Shown piece after piece: positions 22,501-28,297 of a DNA stretch of 57,915 bases. The notes beneath the pieces are model-generated. The model was not told the DNA's origin, searched no databases, and saw only the letters and a program-made list of their open reading frames with translations. The stretch spans positions 1 through 57,915 of the IMG/VR virus record IMGVR_UViG_3300023296_000219; one strand, 5' to 3'. The translations under genes were made by a program, and so were the position numbers. The stretch is from a virus. Positions within the stretch are counted from its first letter, which is position 1. The number at the start of each line of letters is the position of its first letter.

Positions 22501-24397
22501 TAACATCAACATGGAACCATCTGTTAGAGCGTGACCATGCATTTCTATTAATTGCATCTCTGGCTATCGTGATATAATCTGGAGTTACTGGAATAAACAA
22601 CTCTGTGTCAAAGTTGCCGATTGAATAATTCAAACTATCATAAGGTATGTAGTTTGTTCCAGTAAAGTCTTCTGGTACTGTTAGGTCTGTGGTAGATACA
22701 AGTTCAATTGCTTCACCTACGCCGGCTACATAATATTCACCAGTGAGGTAACTTGTTGGGCTAACATCACCATCAAATTGTATTTTTAATCCATTGGTAA
22801 ATACTACACCATTGGTTGATGTAAATGTTTTTTGTCCTATTATATCAGTAGTAACATCTAATGTGTTCGTCAGGTTACTATCAATTAATTTTATCATACC
22901 AACTTTGTTTGCAAACGTGCCGTCTTGATAGTACAAAGTGTCTAGTAAAGCCGACAGATAAGGAACACGCAACAAAATACCAACAAGACTTCTGTAAAAA
23001 TCTAAACCGATGTATGCAGTTCCGAAGCTTACCGTAATCTTTTCGTCAGATGGGATTACTCCAGCTGGGATTAAACGAATTGTTGGATCAGATGAATCAC
23101 CAACATACGTAATTGTATAGTAGTTTTCACTAACGTTAGTATAGAAGCCTTCATCAAACAAGCCTTCATTAACGTTTCCAATCATCGTTCCTGTGTTAGC
23201 AGTAAGAGTTTGTGCGGGTCCATTAAGTGTTAACGAGACTGTAAATTCTGTTGCACTAACGATAGATTTTACATAGTAAATTGTGTCGAGGGATAGTCCA
23301 CCTAGCAACGGTGCGCCCGCTGATGATGAAAACGTAATTGTTTGATTGGGAACCAGATCAGTAGTAACACCTGATGTAATTAGTTTATTTGTTCCACCAG
23401 CGACTGTTTCTGTGATTTCCAATGTAACTGCAGGAACCAAATCAGGAGATGTTAAATTAACATCATAGTTTGCTCCGCTCTCATCAAAGAATGATGATAC
23501 GAAACCTACTTCATTTTCCTCTCCTGTATCATAGAACATCACAGATAGATTTTCAAGTGACGTTACGCCATCTATGCTTCCTAGTTCGCTAAGAGTCTTG
23601 CCGTTAACGTCAGCAAATAATGCAGTGCTTACTACGCCAACTAAGTTGTTGCCTGGAAACAAAAATTGATCTTGTGCATTTCTGGCGGGAACTGTAAATG
23701 AAACATAACCATCTGTAGCACCGTTGTTGTTAACACCTAGAACTTGTCTAGTATCCTGTGCACCTGATAACCCTGTAGTTCCAGGTACGCCCTGAATCCA
23801 AAATTGAGTTTCTTGATCAACTGCGAAACGATATGTACCGCCACGAAGTAAGGTAACAGTTGGATTAAGTGTCCCTGAAGATGCGCCTAACAATTTTACA
23901 TTGTAAGCACTTGCCGTATCAGTGACTTTATAGTCTGTTTCTGAGAAGACAATAGCAGACGCAACTGTGACCACTGGTGGTCCTGCAGGTATCCAGTAGT
24001 ACTGGTTAAAATTAATTAGTTTATCTAATGCCGTGAAAGAATCCCAAGAATAGAATTGGCTTTCGAACAATCGACTATTGTTAAGCGTGACTCCGCCCTT
24101 AAGTTTAATCGCATCAATCAACTCTGGGTAACTTAGAAAGTCTTTTGCAGATGCTTGATTGTTGTTTAAGAATGCGACACCGGGAGACAACTGGTAATCG
24201 GTTCTCGTTTTGTTTGGCTCAGTTACATAGTAATCTTTTGCGTTGACACCATAACCAAACTCGCTTCCCACATAACCTTGCAATCTTTCTGTCTTTGGAG
24301 GATTAACTAGTTGGTCAAGTGTTGCTCCCAAGAACTGTGTATTCGTGGAAGTTTTGAATATCTCTGGTAAAAAATCTACTGTTCTTATTCTTGACAT
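4508..24397 (-). CDS. Giant baseplate/tail-associated protein, 6,629 residues, two predicted beta-propellers and repeat modules
   Basis: One uninterrupted frame of almost 20 kb. Residues 1-150 form a conserved-looking head (FLPEIFKTSTNTQFLGATLDQL; YYWIPAGPPV). Residues about 2390-3080 carry seven FG-GAP-like blades (FGSAVAY, FGSKIEY, YADSIALSDD, FGYAISTDNNG, SFGSEILVGAPG, FGNTIEF, SLDFSDNKVVIGTP), as in a seven-bladed beta-propeller. Residues about 4920-5330 look like a second propeller of BNR/YCF48 type (YFVAVGDEI, SSDGIIWT, STDAGVTW). YYVK modules cluster at about 4110-6330, with five GTTDFTLIGA-type modules at about 2549, 4346, 5861, 5922 and 5976. A GLQRG-NGT motif occurs near 3782 and 6566. 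It follows gp6, the gp7 slot of T4, so a baseplate wedge/appendage role is likely. AAAGG lies 16 bases before the ATG. Function beyond structure is inferred. Confidence 0.8.
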   Translation of the reverse strand: MSRIRTVDFLPEIFKTSTNTQFLGATLDQLVNPPKTERLQGYVGSEFGYGVNAKDYYVTEPNKTRTDYQLSPGVAFLNNNQASAKDFLSYPELIDAIKLKGGVTLNNSRLFESQFYSWDSFTALDKLINFNQYYWIPAGPPVVTVASAIVFSETDYKVTDTASAYNVKLLGASSGTLNPTVTLLRGGTYRFAVDQETQFWIQGVPGTTGLSGAQDTRQVLGVNNNGATDGYVSFTVPARNAQDQFLFPGNNLVGVVSTALFADVNGKTLSELGSIDGVTSLENLSVMFYDTGEENEVGFVSSFFDESGANYDVNLTSPDLVPAVTLEITETVAGGTNKLITSGVTTDLVPNQTITFSSSAGAPLLGGLSLDTIYYVKSIVSATEFTVSLTLNGPAQTLTANTGTMIGNVNEGLFDEGFYTNVSENYYTITYVGDSSDPTIRLIPAGVIPSDEKITVSFGTAYIGLDFYRSLVGILLRVPYLSALLDTLYYQDGTFANKVGMIKLIDSNLTNTLDVTTDIIGQKTFTSTNGVVFTNGLKIQFDGDVSPTSYLTGEYYVAGVGEAIELVSTTDLTVPEDFTGTNYIPYDSLNYSIGNFDTELFIPVTPDYITIARDAINRNAWSRSNRWFHVDVINATATYNNDPTIITTYATGAAKAKRPIVEFYPNLKLFDSGSEAKAPVDFVDTRTTNAFDKVANQAQYYPDIESYTLYTATIAASSGATSTTITIATTDITSPLQVGQYITDSTNLLPINTTITTSVVSGDNTILTVGWSSPSTFASTTVASIVGSGTTVNNYALFSGARIVFASDTNLQVKNKIWVVGFSVISFGSPAVITLTESEDSPINADNQTVALRGFNYQGSTFWFDGLSWQEAQQKSTVNQAPLFDIYDKDGISFGDATIYQGTSFLGNKLFAYGVGVGTNDPILGFPVRYSDISNAGDISFDISLNVDIFSYVTGTTPVTAKVNTGYVYNYSDRTTKTRELGWQTAIAPSVQYQIFELEYNTGSTASFTCDVQVLADDVTITEKWPSAQVYINNVYQLPSAYTITSTATETTVTLNTAPTTDTPIQILLLSNQTSETAYYSIPINLSNNPFNADLEIADLGDIRSQYQDIFVNAPGTAGAVFGSNNYRDLGNLAPYGTKIIQNSAAVVLPSVFLRRSNHNLFDALQFNAHQYVQYKQQLVKTVNDIDWDQRFDPGYILDTALEKLTSAKSETGSFFWSDMLPSQAPHKSNIYTFANALQESIYPLSQTYDFTKANYNGVLVYLIRTVSGVTKTTQLVRNVDYTVSTSAPSLTVTEDLIAGDKITINEYTQTYGSFVPNTPSKLGMYPKWKPEVVLDSNYQTPTYMLRGHDGSYTSLYSLDYTPAVGLTDFRDQALLEFETRIYNNIKLSTVVPIQAYEVLPGFFRASTYSTEDYLKIYSSQFLNWAGQNRIDYKTQTGYTKTNQFSFNYSEQGNRLTETPITQGYWRGVYEYFYGTSQPNTAPWEMLGFSEIPSWWTAQYGPAPYTNQNGIMWTDIEAGLIYNGSTALSVTVPELKRTGLSKILPVDEHGTLLSPFDALLGNYDTNTFQKNWKVGDDAPAEFSYRRSASYPFDLMRIFALTKPADFFNLGADLDNYKYSTEFNQYLANDRSHLDISAISIYGDGTAKTSYINWIVDFEKQQGTDATTEITSQLRNVDVRLIYRLAGFSDKTLLKFFVEKATPNSDNASLLLPDESYNVLLHDNQPSGDLKYSSVVIQLVSNGWKVFGNSQSQAYFTIDQPITISNNRTIAVDNASVKVANAYTQTETKEKLIPYGTQFYTIQELAQFLASYGNWLTRKGMVFDSIDNGVEINWDIMIKEYLYWTQFNWENGSLITVNPSAQSLKIEKDSEIVQPLTIEQSNFLLNQNAYPIAIKDLAIERLDTKFEVKTLNSGDTMSYGQFNLSNMEHGIVFDNTTVFNDVLYNLITGLRQSRIYLRGSKTAEWNGTVFASGFILNQDNVVEWVPAMKYAKGTIVTYKAKYWTAIKTIEPSAVFAELDWVETDYDQIQKGLLPNSSTRSYESTLYYDSTKANLESDADQLSFSLIGFRPRDYLATINLTDITQVNVYKNLIKTKGTPNSISAFKGAKLATGGIDYDVFENWGILSGEFGGTLNNNFADFKLNETKLTGNPSIVSLTTGTPTIGSQQEVPLGNLFNYSRPITSPQILSTLGVESPLSLYPTAGFVNYNDVKMASYYYANLPTARNAEAIPVPINDFYVRDFVWLANFKENWRVYAWKPVGRVTAVTPNTDNTTTITFANPHGLSKLDPVSFINVSSTVNGYHIITRVNTLTEVTINLTLAEQPQNLAGNGIGLTFVDQRVAKPADINTMDLNEAEFTQNTVWVDEATDGQWGVYRKSINYDLTKNLNRADGQTFGSAVAYTARMGYLIGDSTAGKVYRYGYNTATKEFDLDVGSTLTGSLSFGSKIEYSGNLFVITEPDNGTSGLAQSKVRIYTLNDTVLSDDITLLQTITFAGNYADSIALSDDKEWLYIGDTTTSGRIRAYRRQHIPLLAGFFETTETYEITSVGTTDWKAIGALDNKVGIVFVATGVGSGTGTANQITYQALPTTIEGSTAPVSAITGDNFGYAISTDNNGDTISVSAPNKASPTAKSNWGSNYIYSRLVQNIETQYNAQPAQPYNFNQAWTTLHVARTANDVTSNVITFVGTAITADFTNRPVVFNVGGTYGDSGISPNQVYYMQYISAQSFSLKTTRSTIDVITLVDDATADFILYDQADSLHVSVNGTFVDDNNYASIGTIFRYFGSLIAGDIVTVGSNVFTWVQTMNSSLDERVGTQFGYDNAMTSFGSEILVGAPGEIRIAGEVQTDGSVYRYTNGGGKYGTVIGTGDCTLTADRKLLINGYLVQLVSGSTATEIASLINEYSITNVVASATVDNKLVISVTNTNLALINEKLLLQAPNTDTFGELGIPVYTNTQVITAPHNESRTLFGNTIEFNESDSVVISAPASTRYLGTTFDFIDDSNLDNDTLFDNNATRFVDTWDNAGAVYMYDYLANYNGSVANSGKFVYAQNINNTDQNYGFQPLYGTSLDFSDNKVVIGTPNLSYGDLEGQITVYENASGLKDWALHRQSSAVVDINKIQNAQIYSAETNDTLINLDYIDPMQGKLLGAVRENLDFVNNVDPAYYNAELGGVNAGLIWGIRQVGNLWFDTTNVRWLNYHQNDVEYNARHWGRVFPGSRVSVCTWVRSNVSPDRYTGPGTPRSLTQYSVEASLNASNTVIPTYYFWVLNTDTVMSAEGKTLSDTTLENYIRNPRLSGIAYFVPLLQNTFALYNTGEYVNNTDSVFHIGFATGNNDDPSHQEFNLIRANFSDDFLPGLPKFGVQTPSNSPRGLYDRLLDSLSGVDEIGEVVPNPYLPKAVQSGVLSRPRQSFFFSRFLGLENYLNYANTVLAQFPIAETRQDATYLSKTGTYYDTTTYWEYVNWWLPTTNPVGQYNNNTKSTASVAIYADLAALVVDAGTIVTVETNGNGKWEVYRFDGNGVWTRIGLENGTIKFKIYLWDYAAGKTGFGENFFDTDTYDDYPSEETRWIIRALNEQIYIDELVSFRNKSLIILFEYIQSETDESQNYLPWLTKTSLVDVSHVIRDLEPIQNYQGDNQDFLAGYINEAKPYHVVIKDFLFKYTGLDTWQGNVTDFDLPAEYQTSSLSYVSPQLVYQNANSNAQFLPIDPIWSSPQYTSWYNNYGVSITGIPDYQLTVLGEYMTLGSTFLFVDNAQGFPINGIIQIGTEIIGYSSVDRALNLLSGLQRGINGTTAVAHIPGAKVFMDLPAVIVLDGGKNYIEPPEITAYIDTTNYPEPRVLAQLEAVMSVGSVISVNVINPGEGYAVLPEIRIAPADQLFFANADINSTLHTIKLFAPNIMTGDLIQYKDAIAGAAVGKLVNDQWYYINVLETNPTTIVALYTNYNDAVTETSRVKLVAGTVDGDFALNIGAKASAITSSSPVRQNQLAMRFDRTTYKSQITDWETNVYYGSFFAGGYFNSENVSSSSISLQASQPPITSIAASAEGAIFEIADISNNQDILYTTFARRVTNTTATGNKITLNPYDEGTGAVNSSGSTIGFTVGMPIKFSGATIGNIIAGTVYYVKSVDSITEFTISATNGGTTFVVTDATAPLSGIDAFAGEVTDTAVLTLNYPGMLIVTATASTSNKITIPQSIIGTGGTDGFYPGIPLFFTGTTFGGILEDDVYYVTTVVDNETITLGASATSVSTTVLGTTTSTNVVTVSSTTGFAVNDAVIFNNMRNLSTNLVALSYGGIVSGTLYYVNEVVSDTELKIATQINAGVLALSDAFLIDAGSFTIGNTYQIVTVGTTIFTDIGAINNTVGTVFIATGVGAGTGVATSTTALLGNQKDTLDLTTATGAMTMNVSLPIAPGQVTGQQFTLYNTSSFYSDITTGVLSNTIDRACYATLEGDVGEGTNDRIALSNLDNGTINFYVGMPLEFNTVPVGSGLATGTTYYVRDFSDPDDKTTYISVSCSTTSSSTNEITCLDTSSLWVNMPIIFSGIGLGNIIIGDQYYIKAIVDATHFTIATTPGGSAYDLLTDNGVMTGTGSPWVRLNDISDAIIPISADTNTEFSLTQTPTTSAIVDMAFKLGGYRAILSNAGVGYAITNKITISGAEIGGTTPANDATLEVNTVSSTGAITSLIVAGDPADKVTKYFLKITTANQLEVYSDARMTVPVSGIGFDFVGFTSTDVVETFEPSNKIELTDISGFTVNDEIVFMGTIPVDGGGNPYFASTTSTSYYIKTIDTADDTIQISLDPGGSVINVAVSSVTPVTGLTIAKAGSYAFLPEPFYFNQSIVKYLNRVYRCTISNNDTEFVIGKWEELRSDDRVLNALDRVEGYYRPTVNMPGLDLTQLFSGVTYPNAVYLGNAFAPEDQYSIDTELKGQDFYPTGVSITSVLWDGTNYLASSNLSTYSGLLTSGAGTNWTIKQIASSVVGITDIVLGAGIYVMSSTNTATPIYRSSDGIIWTTNSSALTIPAVQLNSVAYRNNYFVAVGDEIVQSDDSYAWLSRKTYDTELAVTLYGVQSVDTSGFAGFIAVGKGKKKDYSTGLTELIDTNIIVYSYEATGEFWQDGPSLTPNGFNAVDSDGTIALVVGENNVVYQTNNGGSWTGVNEVSVVSVNSVTDQINSTSTAGFLNSDQIVFSDSFSSLTAGVVYYVKVISSTQVEIYSNVGLSTQITLIDDVIPLQCRMSLYDSTAQTLRDVIYADSIWMTVGDNGRIQTSADGLIWTTQTSGTTSDLNGINYNSDTDAFIVVGDDNTIIQSTDAGVTWISTSVFTVAEPIYDVKGADFSYGYGPEELVPGLIKDNLTMTVASRPGTVWDVTEYSHVGYNVVSNIMGPTTEFQVDYSFDQMVQYPINLSLQIIDATTGLGTTLAKSNYTINWLTKVITLDTALTFLPMQTLRIDVYEVGNGNQLVKGSTDTDAIRTVDETGFDDIYVNCNYSSTFFQGSGLIRTGSHAIETLATQTVADGDIIVCDSVTDFTINDDISFQGVVFGNIVGDTTYYVKSISTATSSITISESIVSGQAGPTFILVDATGSMIVNIDTGTGTVWTDPIVYHNGNKLVLGRTNSVSRTKASNNAITTGTTVGLVVGSRIYFAATMFGDVTPNTEYYVKAIIDGDEFTISETIGGPEATLIDASGVSAYVSNDYAIAQQPNGIQAKLVFGPPNSYTNETDYIVYSLFGESATATQYGYSVPEIQEFTGNGSSASFALTNYVGDNNITNAIVEVAGLRQTRSQYTISSGLNTILFNSPPAIGASISVLTYNDTMRQYLTSQYGISGIAGSAFTTITVTATTHTEGTFDQGVATLAGDFNIGTEYTIVSTGTTDFTLIGAANSTPGTVFEATGAGTGTGTARATLQAYNQGDLSSTAGNFVAGVTYTIVSTGTTDFTLIGAANSTPGTVFEATGIGAGTGTATSTTVAGDFNIGVTYIIVSTGTTDFTLIGAADSNPGTVFVATGIGIGTGTGTATITVTYDELLDTLTCTDTSVLTVDEPIVFSNPTIGGITAGITYYILEIIDATTFTVSLSIGGIQVTVTTDSGSMVGTSNAITVANISNIDTAVSAPLANTNATATAVTTNVITFTSTVGFVVDQTIFFTGTNFGNLEQGTIYFVDTVSLDGTTATIKDSGGTQVVLAPGSGNMLVEVGGSPTTRITTGIPHALANDILCTIDGTLGSVGLNGNSYYVKIIDATRFDIYTQVYNPGLDAVNYPVTGISTYVSGGYVWRQGTFFLTTTVASETSVTNDLITVASTADLVVNTPVIFTQQGQQAGATVLGGLIQGTTYYVKSIDVNGVDFSVGATRSATTTITLTNETGTMNVTQWEQTNVDRLWVTVNGYRLPNNKLKISSDNEVSLLTDIAPGDVVIMTNMIPYSTPNEEIYLNLVNASQEASIYRANVQTRTWLSASIEVLAQNVFVGDVTRVTNSIIQNVLAPTPVDSIYSIGLTSEKTILSSVVVLNTTTGVTLSSSTYSVEIENLAPILKITDGAYISVNDSLTITSIEGATMYINGEQINFASVDFDNNSVGGLQRGANGTAMQTVIPKYTEVFSLLSANKLSSVYYNQTWNSYEFNTIQGDPLQISNTVSAQFLQTDIT
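6395..6840 (-). repeat. Tandem GTTDFTLIGA modules inside the giant gene, with an 87-bp perfect direct repeat
   Basis: Three neighbouring modules of about 54-61 codons. Bases 6566-6652 and 6749-6835 are identical over 87 bp at an offset of 183 bp (61 codons); the third, near 6415-6500, is diverged. Two more remote copies lie near 11295-11400 and 16680-16770. Perfect identity at DNA level, including third codon positions, points to a recent duplication. Confidence 0.85.
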
Positions 24398-24415
24398 GTT
24401 ATATAATTAAAACCT

Positions 24416-27400
24416 TTAAGACTGCAATGTTGCAGGAGTTAATGCTGACACAATTACAATATTACTTGCACTGGCCGCGTTTACGAATATTTCATACGGT
24501 CTGGATTTAATTTCATATAAATCACCAAACAATTTTTCTGGGTCATTTGAAACAAGTACGACAGAACTTACCAGTCCTCCTATCATTTCGTGTACATACG
24601 CACTCAACTCAGAGAAAAAGAAAGTATCGCCGAAGGTCCAATTATTAATACTAAAGTACGTGTCCATTGTAGCTAACACCGAACTTCTAATTTCACTATC
24701 AGATGCATTTGTTGTCCTTGATTTGATCACTTTGATCGTCGCTTGCAATGCTGGGTCTGCATTAATACCAAATAATGGCTTGAATGTTACACTATTTAAT
24801 ATAACTGAATCCGACAACATTTTGTAATCTTGAATCAATGGATATGCTATCTGCAATTCATTCAAGGTTGGCATTTCTGGCTTTACTACAGTATCGGTTG
24901 TGTCTCTGATCCAATTTTGATATGCTGTGTAATATGCTTGCGTTACCAGATATAAATCAATAATGTTCGTTGTTGCTGGGTCAATGCGCGTAGTATTGTT
25001 GGCATTGTGTCTATATTGATAGTCTAGTCCCTGCCGCCCTGATTTGGTAGAGTAAGTAGTCTGTGCAGTTACAAGATAGAAGGGCGTTGTTACCGTTGCA
25101 TCTTGTACAGTCCTGAAGAATAATCCATCTGTGTATGCATAGAACAATTGCCCTACTGGGAATTCATATTTTACAATTTCAATTTGATTTTTAGTTCCGT
25201 ATGCATATACAACATCTGTATTAGGAACAATTAACTGACGAGTTAAGTTAACTGGATCAGTTACTGTATTAAAGAATACATAGACTCCAGTGTTTGCTCC
25301 GTTGTTGACATATCCAGTGATGTCACTAAAGAAATCTGGATTAAGAATCAGTTGTCCGTTATTAACATCAGTGGCCGCAACTTCGACTTGGAAATCGTTG
25401 ACGTATCCATCTGATTCCACTGTCTGACCTAGAATATTAACTTTAGTGTCTGCACCTAATGCGGTGCTTGCGCCAAACTTTGGGTTAATACCTAATATGT
25501 TAATGAAATCTTGTATGATTTTACCTGTGAACGGATCATACACTAATTCGTTCTGACTAAAGGTGAAACGAGTGTCTGCTACACTACCAAAGTAATATGT
25601 AAGCGATCTATAAGTTACCGTGTACCGATTATTACCTAAGCTTGTAAACTTAACAAAGTAGTTAGTTGCGCCCGCCGCGCCTATCGACCAACGTTCTTGA
25701 TTGATTAACAATGAATTATCAAAAACTAGTGTAAAATTTTGTTGCAATTCAATTTTGAGAATCGCTTCTTGTATAACAGTTGCTGATAATGAATTATCAA
25801 ACACCGGAATAACGTCTGATACTGTTACATTGTCAGGGATAAAGCCATTAACTGTCACTGGTCCAGTGCCATTTGCAAACGTGCCATTACCGTTGTTATT
25901 ACCATCACCAACCACATTTAATATTGTTGACCAGATGTAATTCTTTTGACCATTTAATGGGATGCCTGCAACTAGTCTATTGTTACTGTCAAAATAGTAG
26001 CCAGCCGAAGCATTAAGTTTTATAATGGCGCCACTTGTCATGTACTTTGCGTTAGTCGTAGTAAATGTACCAAGAGGGGTAGGATTTTCAATAGTTCCTG
26101 TTAACGTGTAGAAATAACCCGATTCACTTGAAGCATCTACTGAACTAGTTTTCCAAAACATTGTTGTTCCGCCACTAGTGCCTGGATATGCATAGCGTGT
26201 ATAATTTTGTATGTAATATTGATTTGATCTGTTTAATGCTAATACAGATGCAAGATCCTCAGTGAAGAAACGTATAATATCAGATGTATTGTCTACTTGC
26301 AATGTTAAAAAGCCGTCTGTGTCAGTCTGGTATAAAGCCCCATCGTCTCCGAAAGAGTTTGTGCTTGAGTACTTGCCAGTGGGGTCAAGTAAATCCAAGT
26401 TTTTAGAAACACCGATAGAACTTCTATTGACTGCTTTTGATTTAATGATGGAGTTATAAAGAGTATACGGGAAGTTAGTGTAGTCTTCTCCGTTAACCAT
26501 ACGATTTTGCGTATAGTACCTAGTAGGTGCTCGTTGTTTGATTGCAGTTAATGATTCTCTAGGTTGTGCATTGGTCACTGGCAGTGGTAACGTAAAGTTC
26601 ATTGATAATGTTTCGTTTCTGCCTGTTCTACCTACGTAGGTTATCGTTACTGCAATACCATTCATTTCAGAAGGATCAATTGTATATGCTAGTGCGTTAC
26701 TTGAGCGGACATACGCTCTGAAGTTGCCTACGGGCATCTCCGAGAACACTCCGTCACCAAAGACATATGTTACTTCATCATTCGCACGTGATCCAACTGA
26801 AAAGATTTTCTTATCACTTGACTCTGTTTGTAAATATGCATCAGAATATACATTTTCTACTTGTTTCCAAGTACCAAAAGTATTGTCTGCGTTAATTTGA
26901 TACAACCACGTGTCAGTTTGATTGACACCGTTAATATCAATGTTTATTGATTGGTTTGAAATTTGTTGCTGAAAAGTAAAGGCAGAGTTCTTCAAACTAC
27001 CTTGCTTAAAGTAGAACATGAAGCCAGTATTCGGTGATCCGAAGCCTAACTTATCATTTCTATACAACATGTTAATTTTACCAGTAGGAGCAGGCGGGAT
27101 TTCATACACATATGTTTTGTCTAGTGTAGTTCCGCTTACTAATTCAAAGTTCATTGCTTGGCCGTCAACCTGAGAGGTAAACGGGACAATAGGCAGTGTG
27201 TTGTTAGGAATGCGGATGCCATATTCGCTTGTGGTAACACCAAGAATCTCAGCCGTGTTGCCTGGTTTTCCGATGCGCTGGGTATCTACCATCGTAGCAT
27301 TAAAGATAGTGTTCATCTGCTCTAACCAATTAGCGTTAGATGGATCATTCCAATTAACTGGAACGTTGCTTAAATTAATGCCGTTGGCGTCAGTAATGTT

Positions 27401-27781
27401 TTCTGTTGTTCTGATAGTCGATATTTTTAAATATCCTGAGCCACATGAATTTCTTTTAGGAGTATAACTTACCAAGTCTGCGAGTTTAACAACTGAATCT
27501 CGGCGTTCAGCAGTATCAAGAAAGTTCTCTCTGGTGTTGAGATCGTTTCTGAATGCAAGACCTTGTCCCATAAACGCCATGACATCGAGTAGAGCGATAA
27601 ACTCTGAACTTTCGATATAATCATTGTATGTTTCAGGATAATAAAGTCGCAGGTAATCAATCATGCTCTTACGAAGAGTCTCGTAATCATAACTTCGGAA
27701 GTCAGCTTCTCGGAAGGTTTCGTAGATTGCTTTCCAATCATTTACCCCGAATAGACTCGATTGCCTTGAACTTGTTGCCAT
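24416..27781 (-). CDS. 6: Baseplate wedge protein gp6-like
   Basis: 1,121 residues, well above the roughly 660 of T4 gp6, as is usual for marine relatives. The N-terminal region is diagnostic: FREADFRSYDYETLRKSMIDYL, then SEFIALLDVMAFMGQGLAFRND and LNTRENFLDTAERRDSVVKLA within residues 25-100. In T4, gp6 dimers join six wedges into the baseplate ring and help trigger sheath contraction. The middle of the protein is Asn/Thr-rich insertion sequence. The C-terminus keeps a helical section (YFSINNWTFGDTFFFSELSAYVHEMIGG). The gene has its own late box and a CAGGAAAC ribosome-binding site, and lies between gp25 and the giant protein, matching the order 25-6-7 of a wedge module. Confidence 0.92.
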   Translation of the reverse strand: MATSSRQSSLFGVNDWKAIYETFREADFRSYDYETLRKSMIDYLRLYYPETYNDYIESSEFIALLDVMAFMGQGLAFRNDLNTRENFLDTAERRDSVVKLADLVSYTPKRNSCGSGYLKISTIRTTENITDANGINLSNVPVNWNDPSNANWLEQMNTIFNATMVDTQRIGKPGNTAEILGVTTSEYGIRIPNNTLPIVPFTSQVDGQAMNFELVSGTTLDKTYVYEIPPAPTGKINMLYRNDKLGFGSPNTGFMFYFKQGSLKNSAFTFQQQISNQSINIDINGVNQTDTWLYQINADNTFGTWKQVENVYSDAYLQTESSDKKIFSVGSRANDEVTYVFGDGVFSEMPVGNFRAYVRSSNALAYTIDPSEMNGIAVTITYVGRTGRNETLSMNFTLPLPVTNAQPRESLTAIKQRAPTRYYTQNRMVNGEDYTNFPYTLYNSIIKSKAVNRSSIGVSKNLDLLDPTGKYSSTNSFGDDGALYQTDTDGFLTLQVDNTSDIIRFFTEDLASVLALNRSNQYYIQNYTRYAYPGTSGGTTMFWKTSSVDASSESGYFYTLTGTIENPTPLGTFTTTNAKYMTSGAIIKLNASAGYYFDSNNRLVAGIPLNGQKNYIWSTILNVVGDGNNNGNGTFANGTGPVTVNGFIPDNVTVSDVIPVFDNSLSATVIQEAILKIELQQNFTLVFDNSLLINQERWSIGAAGATNYFVKFTSLGNNRYTVTYRSLTYYFGSVADTRFTFSQNELVYDPFTGKIIQDFINILGINPKFGASTALGADTKVNILGQTVESDGYVNDFQVEVAATDVNNGQLILNPDFFSDITGYVNNGANTGVYVFFNTVTDPVNLTRQLIVPNTDVVYAYGTKNQIEIVKYEFPVGQLFYAYTDGLFFRTVQDATVTTPFYLVTAQTTYSTKSGRQGLDYQYRHNANNTTRIDPATTNIIDLYLVTQAYYTAYQNWIRDTTDTVVKPEMPTLNELQIAYPLIQDYKMLSDSVILNSVTFKPLFGINADPALQATIKVIKSRTTNASDSEIRSSVLATMDTYFSINNWTFGDTFFFSELSAYVHEMIGGLVSSVVLVSNDPEKLFGDLYEIKSRPYEIFVNAASASNIVIVSALTPATLQS

Positions 27782-27800
27782 AGTAGTTTCCTGTTTATTA

Positions 27801-27808
27801 TATTTATC
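27801..27808 (-). promoter_or_regulatory. Late-type promoter box GATAAATA before gp6
   Basis: Minus strand GATAAATA, then TAATAAACAGGAAACTACT and ATG at 27781. The predicted leader is about 14 bases and includes the ribosome-binding site. Confidence 0.65.
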
Positions 27809-27829
27809 TTTCTGGAAAACCGACTATTT

Positions 27830-28279
27830 TTAAGCTAGAGCGGCAGTATTAGATTGTGAATCGAAGAATAATGCCAGATCGCCTGCGTTGTTAAAAGGAT
27901 TAATTGAGAGTTGAACTTCAACTAAAATGCCATTCTCTCGTGGAAATGCTCTGATCGTGTTGAGAGCTAATCTTGGGTCTAAATTTGCAACTCGTCTAAC
28001 TTCATTCTGTACCGCATTAACCACATCAGTTGTGTTAGGTTCAAAAATAAAGTCCCAAAGAGTAGTACCGTAATTAGGTTTGCCGACTTTTTCACCCTGT
28101 CTAATATTAAGTGCATTAACTAAATCTTGGATCACTAATTGTTCATCGACCAATCTAAACTTTTTACCGAATATGATAGGATTTGTGATGCCATTCGTCG
28201 GACCGTCAAGGCCTGGTACCTGATTGACAGTTCTGGCTTTGTTCGAGTTTATCGATGAGAATCCTACGTATTGTGGCAT
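27830..28279 (-). CDS. 25: Baseplate wedge protein gp25-like
   Basis: 149 residues, close to T4 gp25 (132). It shows the GPW/gp25 fold signature: a start with ITNPIIFGKKFRLVDEQLVIQDLVNALNIRQGEKVGKPNYGTTLWDFIFEP-type sequence (residues about 31-80), then VQNEVRRVANLDPRLALNTI and IRAFPRENGILVEVQLSI. In contractile tails this protein links the sheath to the baseplate wedge. It has no usable ribosome-binding site at normal distance: AAAGGA lies about 14 bases upstream, and the perfect late box TATAAATA stands exactly five bases before the ATG. The product is certain in family; the translation start mode is discussed as a finding. Confidence 0.93.
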   Translation of the reverse strand: MPQYVGFSSINSNKARTVNQVPGLDGPTNGITNPIIFGKKFRLVDEQLVIQDLVNALNIRQGEKVGKPNYGTTLWDFIFEPNTTDVVNAVQNEVRRVANLDPRLALNTIRAFPRENGILVEVQLSINPFNNAGDLALFFDSQSNTAALA

Positions 28280-28284
28280 AATAC

Positions 28285-28292
28285 TATTTATA
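28285..28292 (-). promoter_or_regulatory. Perfect T4-type late promoter TATAAATA, five bases before gp25 ATG
   Basis: The minus strand reads TATAAATA-GTATT-ATG. If T4 spacing holds (box at -13 to -6), the transcript begins at the A of the gp25 start codon. Confidence 0.65.
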
Positions 28293-28297
28293 TCCTT

